A stretch of 64,000 bases of DNA from Acanthornis magna (taxonomy: Eukaryota > Chordata > Aves > Passeriformes > Acanthizidae). The stretch's first letter is position 1, and each line of letters opens with the position of its first letter. The DNA is taken from assembly GCA_036785705.1 (NCBI GenBank), contig JAWUZG010000004.1:10140501-10204500 (forward strand), in the 5' to 3' direction. Shown piece after piece: positions 1 through 14,399 of the stretch. A program made the position numbers and the translations under genes. Under the pieces are notes generated by a model. It did not search any database and was not told the origin of the DNA. It worked only from the letters and a program-made list of their open reading frames with translations.

Positions 1-1704
1 TTTAAACTGCAAGAAGCAAGTGAAGCTGAACTTCCTGCCTTTATGTTGATTGTGTTTGCTGACCTCTGCTAGGGCCAGAAGCACTGCTGTGAGATGCTGT
101 CACTTCCTTCACAGTTGTGACTTGGCACTGTGGCTATTGTCCCTTCAGCAGGGATCCCTTGATTTGGTGCAAGATCAGAAGGCAGCGCCTGTGCCTGGCA
201 TATTTATAAACTAACATATGTTGCTGTGATTCAGAATCTTGACTGTCCAAGGCAATAGAGTGAAAAATAACAGAGCTTATACTTTCCTACATATATACCT
301 TTTTTCTTTCAATAGCCCACTATTTTAAGTCTATTGCTTGATTTATTCATATCCCTTTCTTCAAAATCTTGCTCAAGCTTGATTTAAGTACTGCATTTAA
401 ATATTGAAATGTGTGGAATGAAGGAAGTATTTTTGCTAGTTCTAAGCACTTAATATGTAATAAAATTGGCAATTCCTTTAGAAAAGTGATGTTTTGATGC
501 ATTGCAGTTTGCCTACCTCACTTTCAAGAAGCATTTTGCTTTTGTTGCAAGATAAACTAAAGTTAAGGATCCAAGTATAATTCTGCTGTTGGCCAGGTTC
601 CTTGAAATGTGTCTGCATTCTATTTATAGGTATCTGTTTTAGGTAGTGATTATCAAGGTAAAAAGTGTACTTGCTTCTAGTCACAGAGCTTTTTTTTCCT
701 CCCTTTAGTATTAATCTGAAAGCACAATTCAAAATAAGAATTGAGGTGTTTACACTGCAAAATGTTTGCATAACTTTGCAAGAATTTGATGTGTTCTCAG
801 TGCTATGAATAGTTCTTGGTAAGAGTATTATTTAAATTATTCTCAACTAAATAGATTCCTATGTAAAGAAAGAAAATTATGCTTCATATGGGTATTTAAT
901 ATGCCTCAGCAAGGTGAAGTCTTTAGAGTACATGACACATCCATATTGAGATTATCAGAAAAAAAAAAGGTAGGCATGAGGAACATAAGAAAACAAAAAA
1001 GAAAGGAAGACCTGATTGGAATGACCCAGACCCAAATTTATTCATTTGATATCCTAGGACTTTAAAACAGTCTTAAATGGGATAATTTTTTTTGCCACTA
1101 CAGAAACATTAAAACCTTTCATTAGCTAATTCTGGAGAATTCCCACAGAGAATATTGACAGTTAAGAGCCTTTTTTATGTGGAACTGAAAAAGGCTTTTA
1201 TACTTCAAGAAGTTACCATTGCTTTTTCTGGGTCCAGTTATAATTTTAGGTTTTGATCAGAGGAGTTTGCACTTCAAGAGAACAAATTGTTGCCAGAATC
1301 CTTCAGAGGGAAAAAAAAAAAACAACCAACCCAAAATGAAGACAAAATAACCTCAGATGTTATATGTAATCATAGTTTAAATCCACAGCAGAAAACATGA
1401 TGCTGACCTTATATTCAACAAAGTTTCAGTGATTTGTTGGACTCCTGGAGTTGACTTAATTGGAGCCTCATCTTATTTCAAATTAATGTGGAACCAAACT
1501 TCCCCTCATTCATGAAGACAATTCTTGACTTAGTAGTTACACTTAGTAGTCAGCAGCTGGATGCTTTTATTGGCTTATGAAGTTGAGTCTGGGATATTAT
1601 TTAACTGACAATGCTCAAGATATTTGTGAATTTTCATGTCTAACTTAAAAATGGTGGGCTACATCAAAACCATTCCCATGCTTACCTTTGGTGTGTTCCT
1701 ATTT

Positions 1705-1812
1705 CAGTAATTCATACATTCATATTCATACATCTAGAACATGTGTATATACACATATTTAATTCACATATTCAATTTGCATATTCATTTCAGTATTCAT
1801 ATATTCCTCACA
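1705..1812. repeat. Degenerate ATTCATA-like low-complexity repeat
   Basis: Variants of attcata, attcacata and attcatttc recur about ten times, with an embedded palindromic stretch gtgtatatacac. It looks like a decayed short tandem repeat rather than a functional site. Confidence 0.5.
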
Positions 1813-4800
1813 ATACATATCATACAATCTAAAAAATGCATAAATGGCACAGCAAAAATACAACCATCACAAGTGAAGAAAAACATGGCACAGTAAATCA
1901 GCCTATAGGTTTGATACTACTGCATGGGATGCTTGAAGAGCTTCATTTAAATGATATTTCCTGTCTCAGCCTTGTTTGAATTTACAATAACTTTCTTGGA
2001 ATAAATCTGCTGTCTCCTGTGATTCTAAATCCTTAAAATAATGCAAATCAAAACAAAATTTGACTGTTAAAATATTTACCCCATTTTTTTTTTATTTACC
2101 ACATTTAGTTTATTCAAGTTCTATCATTACAGTTTCCTAAGACACAAAATACATAGGAAAGGAACATGTGCACTTTACACTTTTACTTGTCTAACACACC
2201 TCATAACGTAATTTTTAAAAAGTACCAACAAATTAGATAGTTATAATTAAATTTGGAACTAACATTTAGTAAGAGTACACTATTCACAATTCTCTCTCAG
2301 CTTCCTTTTGTTGCATTACATTACATGTTTGCCCCAAGAAATTAAAATATAGCTCTTGCTACTATCATTATATATCATAACATGAAATATCTTCTCCTAA
2401 ATTCTAAATAGGATAGGCATTAATTTAATTAGCAATCACTGTTTGCACCTGCGGAAGTCAGTACAGGGTAAAATTGCAAGATTACAGCTTCCATAGTGTT
2501 GTTCTTCTTTTGTGTCAGAAATTGCAAGAAGTTGCAATTGGTTGGTAGATGTAAGTTCATTATGAAAATATGATATTAGGTAACAATAGATCACTGTACT
2601 TTTCTCTTATTAGCACTTTCCTGATCAAAAGTTTGCTAATGAGTCCAGAAAAAAAATTAATAAATATGTATGAATCTATATGCTTTCAACTTTACAGCAA
2701 ATCGCATTGCCTGAAATATCACTGTAACCAGTTAAGTAATCACCTACTCGTTTTCACTTTTGCTTTGTAAAATGAGGTCTTATTAAAAGCATATACTATA
2801 CTTTAAATTGTAGAATTGCTTTCCCCATAAAATTACTGTTTCTAAATCCAAATTGCCAAAGACTGCTCTATGAGCCTCTTCCAGCTGCCTGGCTTATTTT
2901 TTGTTCTTGTTTTTGTTTCTCATTTATAAATTGAAAAGGATGTGGAAAAATGCATTCCTATTCAAATGAATCCGCTTCTACATAATAAAACAAATGCTGC
3001 AATGTGATCCCTTTCAGGCAAACAGCTCAGGAAAGAAACTGCAAGCTTTTTCTTACTTCACTGCTATGCTTTATTGCTGAAGTAAAACACTTCAGGGAGG
3101 TATTAAATATGCATGCTATTCTTTTTTCTAATTTTAGTGTGAGAATTACCCTCAGAACTGTGTTTATACAGTATGCAGAATATAGCAGATCTGTGGCAGA
3201 GTTAAGAAACCCATGAGGAGGTATCAAAGTTTATGCATCTTACTTCAAATTAAATCTCTGCATCAGCAGGGTATTTTCCTCTTATCTTTAATAGAAGCAA
3301 GGAGATGGGCTGAGAAATGTGTTAGGTGCCTTGTGCTTCCTTGTCATTTTTATCCTTCCCTCTCTAAAACTAAAGCGACCCATTAAAACAGTTCATGATA
3401 AGCTCTAAAGTGTTATTTGCTATCATTTGTTTTTACAGTTCTGTAAAATATTTTGCCTTTTCTAGGAGTTCTGGGTTGGAATAGTTTTAAGTATATGCAT
3501 CAACTAAAAATATTATGCCTTACAAAGCCACCTCTTCTGCATATTTAAACTTTCATTTTGGAACTAAAATCTTCAATCTGAAGTCAATTTATATTTCTCT
3601 AGGCTTGGTATTTTTGTGGGGTTAATTTACAACATTCATTGTCCAAATTACTTTTCTAATTTATGTATTGACTATTTTTTTAAATTGAAAGATAAAAGTA
3701 ATATAATCTTAAAAAAATTAATCTGCAAATGACACAGTTAATGACTTAATTTAGGTAAGTATATATAAGCACCTACTTGAAACTGATTACTTAATTTGAG
3801 TACCATCAAAGTCAGTGGGGGTTAAGGACCTCCTTAAAGTTAAATGTGTATTAATATGCCTGGAAACAATGTGTGCAATTCCATATTTGGAGGAATGCAA
3901 CATTCATTTGTTAATTTGATGGCATGGCAGGACTCTGACCAAATGGGAGCCAGTGATCTCCTTGAAACACAGCTCCAATAGCTTGCTAAGGGTATTTAAC
4001 TATGTTACAGGATACTAATGATTAAGCTTTTGTTTCTAGTCATGGACAACTTGGAGAAAATAGACATTTCATTATTTAGTTAAGTGCTCTGAATTGTTGG
4101 TTATTTTTGTGATAATGCAACTAAAGATACCTGCACTGATAATGCACAGAGATACCAGCCTCTCATTTGGGCTGGAGGTTGTGCTTACATCTCTGTACAT
4201 AAAAGCTAAGTGATGAAATACCTAACTATCATCTCCCTTGAAGGCCTGATCTAAATTAAATTAAAATAATTATAAAACTGTACACTGAGTTCAGTTGCCA
4301 TAGGAGCCTACTTTTTCAGCCTTTACTCACACAATGCACCCAGGGGACTCAGTATGAGTTCTGCATGGCCAAGACCTAGATAAAAAGGAAGTGACTTGGA
4401 CAGCAGACATATTAGAGTAATTGAATGTATTTTCTATTTTTAACATTAACATAGTCTTTCTGAAGGTGAGATTGTGCATTAATGATTTTTATCCAAACAG
4501 AAGACAAATATACCTGAAAAAAATTTCTCTTCCATTATGTCTCTTCATGATGTTGTGTACAAACACAGGAAGTTGGAATATGTGAGATAGACTAAATGTG
4601 AAACCAGTGTAATCAAATATGGAAACATCACATGACTTCATTAATAAGAGAAATGCAGCATATTTTTAGCATCTGTTCCATTATCAATCCTCTGTTGGAC
4701 ACAGAGCTCCCCATGTCTTACATCTTTTGCAATATCTAGTTGGTCTGGTTAGTTGCTCTTGATTCGCTACCAGGTTCTGTCTCTCTGATATTCTGTTTAG

Positions 4801-7800
4801 TCACTTCTGCTGGGATATCCAGAGATTTTGGCAACCATTGCAGAACCACCTTTACCAATCTGTCAGATTTTATTTTTGGTGACATTCTTGTACATTGTTC
4901 TTGCTGTTCTGGATCTTCTCATAATTTATTTCACATTACTGTCCAATCCACTGTTATTACTCCTTAAACATTAACATAATCTAATTAAAAAGTTCTTTAA
5001 TACTTTGTGGAACAACTTAGAACTTGATTTTTCTTTTACAGAATTAAATGGTATATTATAAGGAAATTACTGGATAAATTTTATAGACTTTCATCTGGAT
5101 AGGTAACTGCTGCAGTCAGCTCTGGATAGGTAAATGTTGCAAAGGCTTAGCACTATTTAGATCCCTCTTCAAGTTTTGCAAATTTATTAATAAAGATTTT
5201 ACACTTATTACCAAAAGAGTAAGATCTATATTCAAATACTTGTTAGGTGGGAGAAAAAATGTGTTCAAACTCTTGAGTGAATGCTCTAGTTATTTTGTAA
5301 ATGGCTATCATGATGTAACATGCTACTTTTGGTTTAATTAATTTTGTCCTTTGTGTCTGTTCTTTCTGCTTGTTTTGTGCTTCAGGTGTATTCCACAAGG
5401 TATGCCTTCATTTGAACACTAGAACTGGTTGAAAAAAGCAATTGCTTCAATGAAAAATGTCACTAACGTTCCACAAATGTGACCATTTTTGCTGAATGAT
5501 TGAAAACACTTCTTTTTGTCTATAGAAACAGCAGTCAAATAATCTGGTTTCATAACTAGTAGTTGGAAGAGTGGAACGCTGATAATTTTGGACTGAAAGT
5601 GGTCTACAAATCTTCCCTTTTCCATATGATTGAATTCAACCTGGCCTAGGGCTCTGTTAAGTCAAAGCTCTTACTGTATAAGGACTATTCAGTTGTAGAC
5701 ACAGAAATAATCTGTGGTCTCAGCCAAAATGAAAATAAAATCCTGACAATAAACAAGATAAAATACACTAATTGCCATTGGTTTGCATTACTGATTAGCA
5801 GGCTTAAACAAAGAAAAAAGTGCCATAAAGAGTGGATTTTATTCTCCACACCTTTGAAAAATATATAAGCAAACAAAGCACAATCATGAGCATAGCTCAT
5901 TTAGCACCAATTATATATCCATTATAGAAAAGGCATTTGCTATGCTAAAATGAATTATGCTTGAGTTTTATGAGATTAAATTCATTAGAAGACAGGTCAC
6001 AGGTATGTCCCTGCATCACAACATTTTTAAAAGTGAAAAAAGTCCCTTTTCATGCTATTTATTTAAAAATGCATAGAATTTTTAAGTGATATGTTTATAA
6101 AATATAGTTTGTATATACTAAAATGCATACATATTACATATGTAGTTTATGTACATTTATGTACGGTCTATATGTTTGCACAGTTGTGTGTATTTATGTG
6201 CATGTGTTTGTGTGATCCAAATGGTAAAAATAGTTACTAGGCTTCTGTGTTAACCTGATATTTGCAAAAACAATTTATTGGTTTGTAAACAGGTTTCTTT
6301 GTGTGTAGGTATTAAAAAGAGATGTAAAAATCTCCCTGATTATAGAAGTTCTCAAATATGTTGCTTATTGATAGGGCATAGAAAACTGAATACAGTAACT
6401 AGATATAAGCTCCACTTCTACTCTGGAAGAATTTGTATATGCATATAAATATTTTCATTTAGGAATTAAATAAATCTAAAGTATTATTTTTTCTTCCTGA
6501 ATGGGATGAACTTCTGGAGGTGTGAGATGTCCTCTTATGGAATCTGAAGGTGGGACACTAGCTAACCTACTAATATCTTTTGAATTACATGCAGTGGTGA
6601 CAAAAGAGAAATATCTAATTATGTCTTTTTCATTAACTGATGGGGTTCAGAAACATGTCAGAAATCCTTCTATAGCAATGTCCATGTAATATCAAGTGAT
6701 TTTTCTCCCTTTTCTCCATTTTCGATTGCTATCTAATGTAGGGCTTAGGTTTTTTTGAAACTACTTGAAGTTTATAGATAAGATACTCCCTCAAATTCTG
6801 TAGGTTACAGGCTTTAGAAGACATCAAGTCTGATTTATCTGCTTCTGTTCAGGAGTTGCTGTTCTTAAGTCTAAGACGTGTTCTCATTTTGTAGGAAAAT
6901 GTAAATTATTCAGGAGCCAATGTAAACTTCTTAATACGTCATCTTGACTGATGTCTCATTGTGAAGTCTTTGTTCATTGGTTCAAAACCTATCTCAGAAA
7001 TCTACTTTAAATATATAGTGATAACATTCAAGTCTGTATTCATATTTGACCACTTCTTAACCAGGAGTACATTGGCTTGAAAAGAATGAAGCAACTAGTG
7101 TGGCCAGGGAATTAAGCTGATTTGATTTAAGATAAGCAGGGATTAAAAGAATGTTAGCATTCACAGATTTGCTAAGAGAGAGCAAAAAAGCTTTACGATA
7201 ATCCCCGGGCTATCACTCAAAGAGGTACATACCAGAGACAGAAATGGGAAGGATCACAGGAAAATTGAATAAGTAGGAGGAAAACAATATGATAAAATTA
7301 AAGCAGTCGAAGTTGATACAAAAATCAGAAATTTCCAAGTCTTCGATTTGATGTATTAGACTATAATTGTGTTGGGGAAATGCTGTATCAGTGGGATTAT
7401 ATAAATCAAACAGGACAAAGCATAAATACATGGGATAACTCTGTGCAGATGTGAAAGGCAGCAAAAAATGGCTATTTAAAACCAAAGCACTTCTAATCTC
7501 TTGATTTCATGAAATAATTACTAGAGATGGAGGAAGAATGAAAAGAAACCTAAGTATACATACATGAAGGCTGAATCAAGTAAGAAATAGAAAGTGCTTA
7601 GATTGTCTTGTAATTCCGCATAAAATGACAAGATTATTCATGTCATGGAGTTCAACCAACAAAACTCCCCAATAATTAGAATTTAGTCACAATTTGGTGC
7701 CCCACAGCATTTCAGTTTACCTCCTTTCTAGGACTGCTTTACCTTGAAATTCATTACTTTTATTCTTAGCCTGGATGCTCGCTTGCCAATGACAGTTTAA

Positions 7801-8627
7801 TTTGTCATGCCTGCTCATGAGTGCCTATTTTGGGGGAGAAGGTGCTTCTCTTCAGGTTGGGACTCAAATATAACTCAGATGCATGATCCAAGACCACCAA
7901 GAAACCCCAAAATACGCATGTATTTGCCACTGTCAAATTTGTGTGTAAGCATCGTGTCTCATTTAATAGCTGTGAAGTAGCTTAAGACCGAAGCAGGAAT
8001 TTGTAAGATTGGTTTTTTGACCCTGCCAGATAGAGTGACTTTGAACTGTCATCTCCTAAAACACTTCTGTGACAACTAGTCTGTGGGGCATCCTCAGTAG
8101 GAGATCTTCTATTTTTTGAAGACAGAGCACTGTGCTGTTGTAGATGGGCCTGTATGGAGTTAGGAGGACTGCAAGCTAATCTTGTACAACATTTAGGGCA
8201 GATAGGGATGGAACTATCTGTAGAGAGATTACAATAAAAATTGGTAGGTTCAGGTGCTATTTTCAGCTTCTATTTTGATCCGATTGGGGTTTTGGGGTTT
8301 TTTTCCTATTAGAAAGAAAAATCCCTTTTAAGTCTTATACTCTGAAGGTGATGAGAAAAACTGATTCAGGCAGGTGAACAGGATGCTTATGCCTATCATT
8401 TCTAATCAGTTCTTATTCAGAAATTAGAATATGAATCTTCACTACTTCTTTAGGGAATTTAATTACTCCTTTCAGGCATCTAAATTTTTGCTACAATAGT
8501 GTACCTAAATTAGAAATTCTATCTTCCACCTACAATTGTATTTCATTAACAGAAGGAATAGAGGTAAATAAACATGCACACATATTAATTTAATAAATTT
8601 GTAATCATTTGCCTGAGCTGAAAATGC

Positions 8628-8652
8628 ATTGATACATGACACATGTATCAAT
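8628..8652. repeat. Perfect 11-bp inverted repeat with 3-nt spacer
   Basis: The arms attgatacatg (8628-8638) and catgtatcaat (8642-8652) are exact reverse complements around the spacer aca. The structure could extrude a hairpin on either strand. No promoter, gene or transposon end is recognised beside it. Confidence 0.75.
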
Positions 8653-9779
8653 TAATGTCAATGAAGAAAATAGTGAAAATGGCCACATCTCATATTACAT
8701 ATGAAATTTGGTCATAGTCAGTAAAAAAAAAAACCCTCATCTCTATGAAACAGGGAGGAAGATTTTTGTCTTTTTAAAAAAATACCTCACAAATGAAGAG
8801 AGGAAAAGCTTCAGGACAACAGGTGTAGTAGAGAAACAGAATATGGAAATACAGAATAAAAGTCTCTTAGTGGTCTTTCATCTTTTTAATGAGCTTATAC
8901 AGAGGTCTAAGTTTTCAGATATTGTTTGAAGATTAATTATTCATTCCTAAAATCTGAGAAAATAAAGGTTTTATTCTATTTTAGATCCTTTTGTTAAATC
9001 TGTTAATCTATTTGTAATCTCATTCTGATCCTTTTTAATCAGTAAAGATTATGGTAACATACTGGTTATGTTATGATATTGGTTGATTGGCTTCAATAGG
9101 TAAGGAAAAAAAACAGTACGGAGTATACATTTTAAGAGAATATGAAATCTATCTACCACACCATGTAAAATAGCCATGTACATACACGGAAGTGTTTAGG
9201 TTTTGGGAACAGGGCCAGTCATATTTCTTATGACTGAGAGATAGCACAATCCTTTGGTCCATTTAAAAACTGGATTAGTCAAAGAATTAGCACATACCGA
9301 ATAGCATCTGACCTACTTTATGTCTTCTCATGAAGTTCAGGGGCTGCATGCCTGGCACCTATTGGAGTACTTGGTAACTTGCTGAGTGCCAACACTTTCC
9401 TACCATAGCTCTTACTCCTGGAGCCTTTTGTATGCATGGGATCCATGGGACGTCTTCTTGGACTTTCTGCAGCTCCTTGTAGCAATATTGAAAGCTTCCT
9501 TACCAGTACTACTTTTACATCTGTTTTGCATCGGAGAATTTCAAGCTAAACAAGCAAATAAATAAATAAAAACCTGATATGATTCTGGCCAATCCAAATG
9601 TATGAGGTAAGTTTCTCTGTAGCTTGCTGCTTACGGTATGACAATTCCTTCAGCCTTGCTAAACAGAGTGTCCACACAGGTTGCCACTGATTCCACAAGC
9701 TTTAGTCCTGTCTGAAACCACATGTGACCTGTCTCATAAGTGCATCTGCTCACCACAGTCTGTGGCTTTTTTAACTCTC

Positions 9780-10065
9780 TGTGCTTGGCTTATGTTACAA
9801 GGTTTTGGTAGCCGGCGGATGGGCCAAAAGGGTGTCTTCTGTGAGAAGACACCAGAAACTGCTCTCATGTTGAGCAGAGACAGTTCTAGCTGGCTCCGAG
9901 ATAGACCTGCTGCTGGCCAAAGCTGAGGCAATCAGCCGCGTTACAGAACTGCTGCCATAACACACTTAAGAAATGGTAACAAACACTGTGTACCAGCAGC
10001 TGGGAGAGGGAAGTGAGAACACGTGAGAGAACAAGGTCCCTGAAGACAGAAAATGTGTAAGGTTC
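9780..10065 (+). mobile_element. Fragment of a long avian ERV LTR (5' part)
   Basis: The sequence from about 9780 to 10065 matches the 5' portion of a long LTR familiar from bird genomes. Landmarks include the run around 9838-9860 (ctgtgagaagacaccag), the phrase ctgctggccaaagctga near 9909-9925, and gtgagaacacgtgagag near 10012. The same family appears in reverse orientation at 32772-34163, where the related phrase around the word ctggcca lies near 34000-34060. Here only the beginning of the LTR remains, without a 3' end, internal region or detectable target duplication. It is therefore a truncated relic. Short frames inside it on both strands are not genes. The ERV class is uncertain. Confidence 0.7.
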
Positions 10066-13000
10066 AGAGATTAAATCTTAGCTACATATAAATGTATAAA
10101 TGGGTTGGTTTGTTTTGTGTGTGTGTGCATGTTTCCAGTAATTTATTGGTGCTCTCTGTGCAACCAACAAGAACAAAAGATGAAGCCCAGAATCAAAGAC
10201 TTACAGGAGCATGCACATGTACAGAAGGATAGGAATGAAAAGCAAAGCTGAAAATTTCTCCTGTGTGCTTTTTCTGTGTGATCAAACTTGGTTGCAACAG
10301 TAACTATTTCAAATATCTCAGATGGGAAGTAAGTTCCTAGTGCTAACTCTGAAACACAAACTCCCAGAGACCACTCTGACCAGAAACACTTTCCCTTGAA
10401 GAAAGAACTAAAAATTTTTGTCAATTTAAGTGTTGTCACAGTGTTAGAAGGTATCAAATGTAGTAATAATCACCAATACTCCAAGTAGAAATTATTTAGT
10501 TGGTAAAAATGTCACATTAACTTGTCTTTCTGTCTATTTGCTCTTTAATATATGTAGTAACCCTAACTCTGTAGTTCACAGAAGGTCACTCCTCTGAATT
10601 ACAGTGTATTTTGTCCTTTCATTCTTCTTCATATATCTGTCGTATTTGACAAAGTATCAGAAGTTTCTCAGGAGGATGAATTATTTATAAATATACCTAT
10701 CATTTTGAAAAAGAAATATGAGGTTTATGAGGTGAGAATCACGTGAAATAAATGAAACTATGTAGTATTATTGATGAATATTGATTGATTACTTATGAGA
10801 TGAAAAGCTGATCAATACTTTTGAAAACTATTGTCTCATTTCAGCTTCATCTATCTATATTTATACCCTATTAATCTAGCATTCAGCACCTGGTTGCTAC
10901 CGCTATTTCATTAAAGTCTGTACAAAATCTGGAAGGTCATATCACTGACATAGTTTTGACACAGCAGCCCCCAAGCTGCTGATTATTTTTTAGGTTCTAT
11001 TTAATTCTCTCTTGTTTACAAGAAAGTCACGTGTGCCTACAAATGATGTGTAATATTTGTTATTTCTGGATGAATGCACTTAATTATCTCTAAAAATCAT
11101 TTAATCAACAAATGTCTCCTCCTCCTTCCTTTGTACTAATCATTCTTCACATTTGTGAAACTTTTTCTTTTCCTGTGTCCTTGTGTTCCCTTTTTTCTTA
11201 GCTCTAAAGGATTTCTCCTTCAGGGCAAAGCGCTCTCTCTCAAAACCAAAAATTGTGTAGCTGCTTAAAGCACACCATAAAAGATTTGCAAACATTCCCT
11301 GATGTATATTTGAATACATCCATGAGATCTGTCCCGACAGCTTACAAGAAAAAAATAGGAAAAAAAAGGAATCACATAATTTTAGTAATTGCTACAGTGT
11401 GTTGCAACAACTAATGCTTCAAAATACCCTACGGTGCTAATAGCACTACACTATGTGCAAGAGATGGAAATTTTTCAGGATCCAAAAATCAGAAGGTGTA
11501 CAAAGGAGAAATTATCCTCATATCCTCAAATTATCCTCATAATTATCCTTATCCTTATCCTTAACACCACAATTAATAGGGGTCACATTTTCTGATAAAT
11601 CTTAATGACAATATGAGTAAAATATTTAGAATCGTCTTTCAAACAGGAAAGAAATTTTTAAAAAAGCCTTTGCAAAATGACTGTTAACATTGTGGAATCA
11701 CCTCATTTTTTTATTGAAACATAACTTTTAGATGCTGATACTGCAATATTTTAATCTATTGCTATTATAGTACCTCTGAGATGAATAGAAGTACTAATGA
11801 TGAAGAATGGGTACATATTGTTTGCATAGTATGGAAAAAAGCTAGGAACATTCTGCTTTTGTGCTTCAAAGAAGCATAAGCCTCTAACATGACCACATTT
11901 ATCATAAGAAATTCCAGAAACTAGTTACCTAAGATTGCTTAAAAGGATGCAATTCTCCAATTTGAAAGAATTATTTTCATGCTTTTGGCCAAATATAAAG
12001 CTGAAATGTTGGTCAGTCTGAAAGACAAAACAATGACACAGTTTTCAAAACTGCATTTCTTTTTAGAGTCTGTTGATTCACAGAAATGCCCTATAGACTT
12101 GTTGACATAAAATTCAGTCTCTTAAAGAAATATAGTATAGAAATAATGCTACAGAAATAGAATTTTTTGACAGCACATCCTAACAACAGTTTTTCAGCCC
12201 CCTGATCAATAGGATTTATCCATCTTTTTTTTCTTACACTCTAGCATGTCATTAATCTAGTTCTATAAATCCATCTAAAAACCTTATGCACTCATATCAA
12301 TGAGAACCGCAGACAACATGTTATCTTAATATATGTAGACTTATTTTTCCTAGACCTTTTACTCCAGTATATATTATGGAAGACAACGTTTTTCCGTATC
12401 TATTTGTTTTAGTATTAGTTCTACTTATCACTGTATTTTTATTACCTATGGTGCCTAAATATATTTGCTATGCCTGAAGACTTTACATGGCAAATATTGA
12501 GACAATTGCTGATTCTCTACAGAGCTGACATTGCAAATACAGAATAGGTGCATATAATGTTTGTTACAAGGTAGGTACTTCATAGGATAAAATACAAGCA
12601 TTTATACTCCATTATAAATTACTCTATGGAGTTAGTCTCCCATCATTGTCAATAAAGAGAAATAGGTACTCTTAAATTGTGTACCTGATTTAGAGGCCTG
12701 AACCGAAAAAAGGATTTTGCAACATATACATGGCTATTTTCCTTCCTTAAGTACAAGAAGATGGCAGGGATACCAGCTCTCTCAGAGACTTCTGCAGTGT
12801 AGGCATTGTAAGTTACATTAAATAAATCCAAGTGATGGAAGAATTAATCTGTTCTTAAGGACATTGTGGATGCTTCTACAGCCAAAAAATCTAATGAAGA
12901 GAAGGTAAAAATAACGTCATTTACCATTACATGGCTTAAATACTTTAATATTTTACATAATATTTTTAGAAGAAAATATCTGTACCATAATCTCTATAGT

Positions 13001-14399
13001 AAATTCAGACCTGGACTACACTGTGTAATTTTGCTAGTACAGGCATTTTGGAACAAAATGTCTGAGCTGTTAAAACCAGATATTTTGTTGGTTTAACTAA
13101 TATTACGGAGGGAAATTGCCCAAATTTGTTAATATAAAAAAATTGCTTTTTGCGTGCCATTCTGTACACATGGGTTCTGCTCATTTAGCTGTGGTGGCTA
13201 TGCATTGTTATTATGGTGACAGGCTGTAGAATATTTAAGTCTCCCAGGGAAACAATTGCAGAAATCATTAAGGAAATCCAATTTGCATGGGCCCCATGTT
13301 CCCCAAACATAGTCCCACTGTTAAGAGTCTGTTTGAAAGATAGTCTAGTGATAGTCAACCTTAAATACAAATGTTATACCTGAACGAATAATTGCTTCTA
13401 TCAAAGAATGGATGCAACATATTCATAAAGTATTGAAATATCTGTCTGACATGGTGATCTTCAAGACATAAAACCCCCTAAGATTTCAATTATTAACTCT
13501 TTTTCTGGTAACAAAAATTCTACCTGAGACAGAGTTTAAATTACTAGTAATAGCACTACTGTACATTTACCTATTAAGACATTGGACAAATGACATGATT
13601 ATCCAACTTTTTTAGCCTTTTTTAATGGATCCTAGGGAGCTATCATACCTAGGAAACTCTTACTGAAATGCAGAGCAGCTATCTTTAGATACTAAAGAGT
13701 GAGAATTTTAGGGTTATTCTTGTCATCACTCATCAGATTTTCACCAGCTAAATATCCTGTACAGCAATCTCATCTATCTTTTTGCACAGTCAGGAGTGAA
13801 ATAATAGAATTTTTAAAGAATGCAGATCATCAGCATAGGAAGAAATATAGGATCTATAGAGATGAAAAGATCATCTTCTTGCAGCTACTCTCCTAACTAA
13901 GTAGTACTTTTTGTAGTGATCTTAGCAGTTTCTCACAATGTGAGGAAGGTTTGGGGCCATCCTCAATGGATTTACCTTGAAGCTGATTGCAGATCTTGTT
14001 CCTCAGGTACTTGTACTGAATGTAAGTTCACAAGAAATCTTGAGAAAATGTTTCTCTGCTGTTGAGGCTGAAGCATTGGCAAGAAGAAATTGGGGAGAAA
14101 AATGAGTAAAGAAAGTATAACTTACATTTGCTGATGAAAATACGGTTACAGAAAGAAGAGGACCCTTCTATCTGTCTGTATTAATCGTTGACTAATTTAA
14201 TATTTACAAAGTGATTCCTCAGGATTTAATACAATTACAGCAGTGACCTAATTATAGATCCAAGAGGGCAACATTCATACTATACTTGCTATTGGGTGTT
14301 TAAATAAATGCACACACACAAGGATGAATATACATAAAAGTACAAAGGTATACCTGTTAAAAATTCCCCTCAATTTCAGCGAAATATATTTAATGTCTT
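10066..14399. other. AT-rich unique DNA, no gene recognised
   Basis: Apart from a small tandem array at 11510-11563 I find no repeat, exon or RNA gene here. A 104-codon minus-strand frame at 10143-10457 is serine/phenylalanine/cysteine-rich, has no flanking splice signals and resembles no family I know. I treat it as chance. Confidence 0.55.
11510..11563 (+). repeat. Degenerate ATTATCCTC/TTATCC tandem array
   Basis: Units of attatcctc and atcctt repeat about seven times with small insertions, grading from a 9-13 bp unit on the left into a clean 6-bp ttatcc unit on the right. It is a minisatellite turning into a microsatellite. Confidence 0.75.

Larger units (their letters stand above)
1..9779. 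other. AT-rich unique DNA, no gene recognised
   Basis: No open frame here has protein-like character, and I recognise no splice-flanked exon or RNA gene. The stretch is AT-rich with very few CpGs, as expected for methylated intergenic or intronic vertebrate DNA. It holds scattered A and T runs, a loose ATTCATA-type low-complexity patch near 1705-1812, TATGTA/TGTGTG-rich sequence near 6110-6220, a perfect inverted repeat at 8628-8652 and a short AAAT run at 9555-9571. No young transposon is visible. Very old, decayed repeats could be present but cannot be recognised by eye. Confidence 0.6.

Noticed and set aside
3740..3765. Donor-like ag|gtaagtat
   Set aside because: The upstream sequence is stop-rich and A/T-rich, so no exon can be supported.
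10143..10457. 104-codon minus-strand frame
   Set aside because: No splice signals, no family resemblance, and serine/phenylalanine/cysteine-rich composition typical of chance frames in AT-rich DNA.
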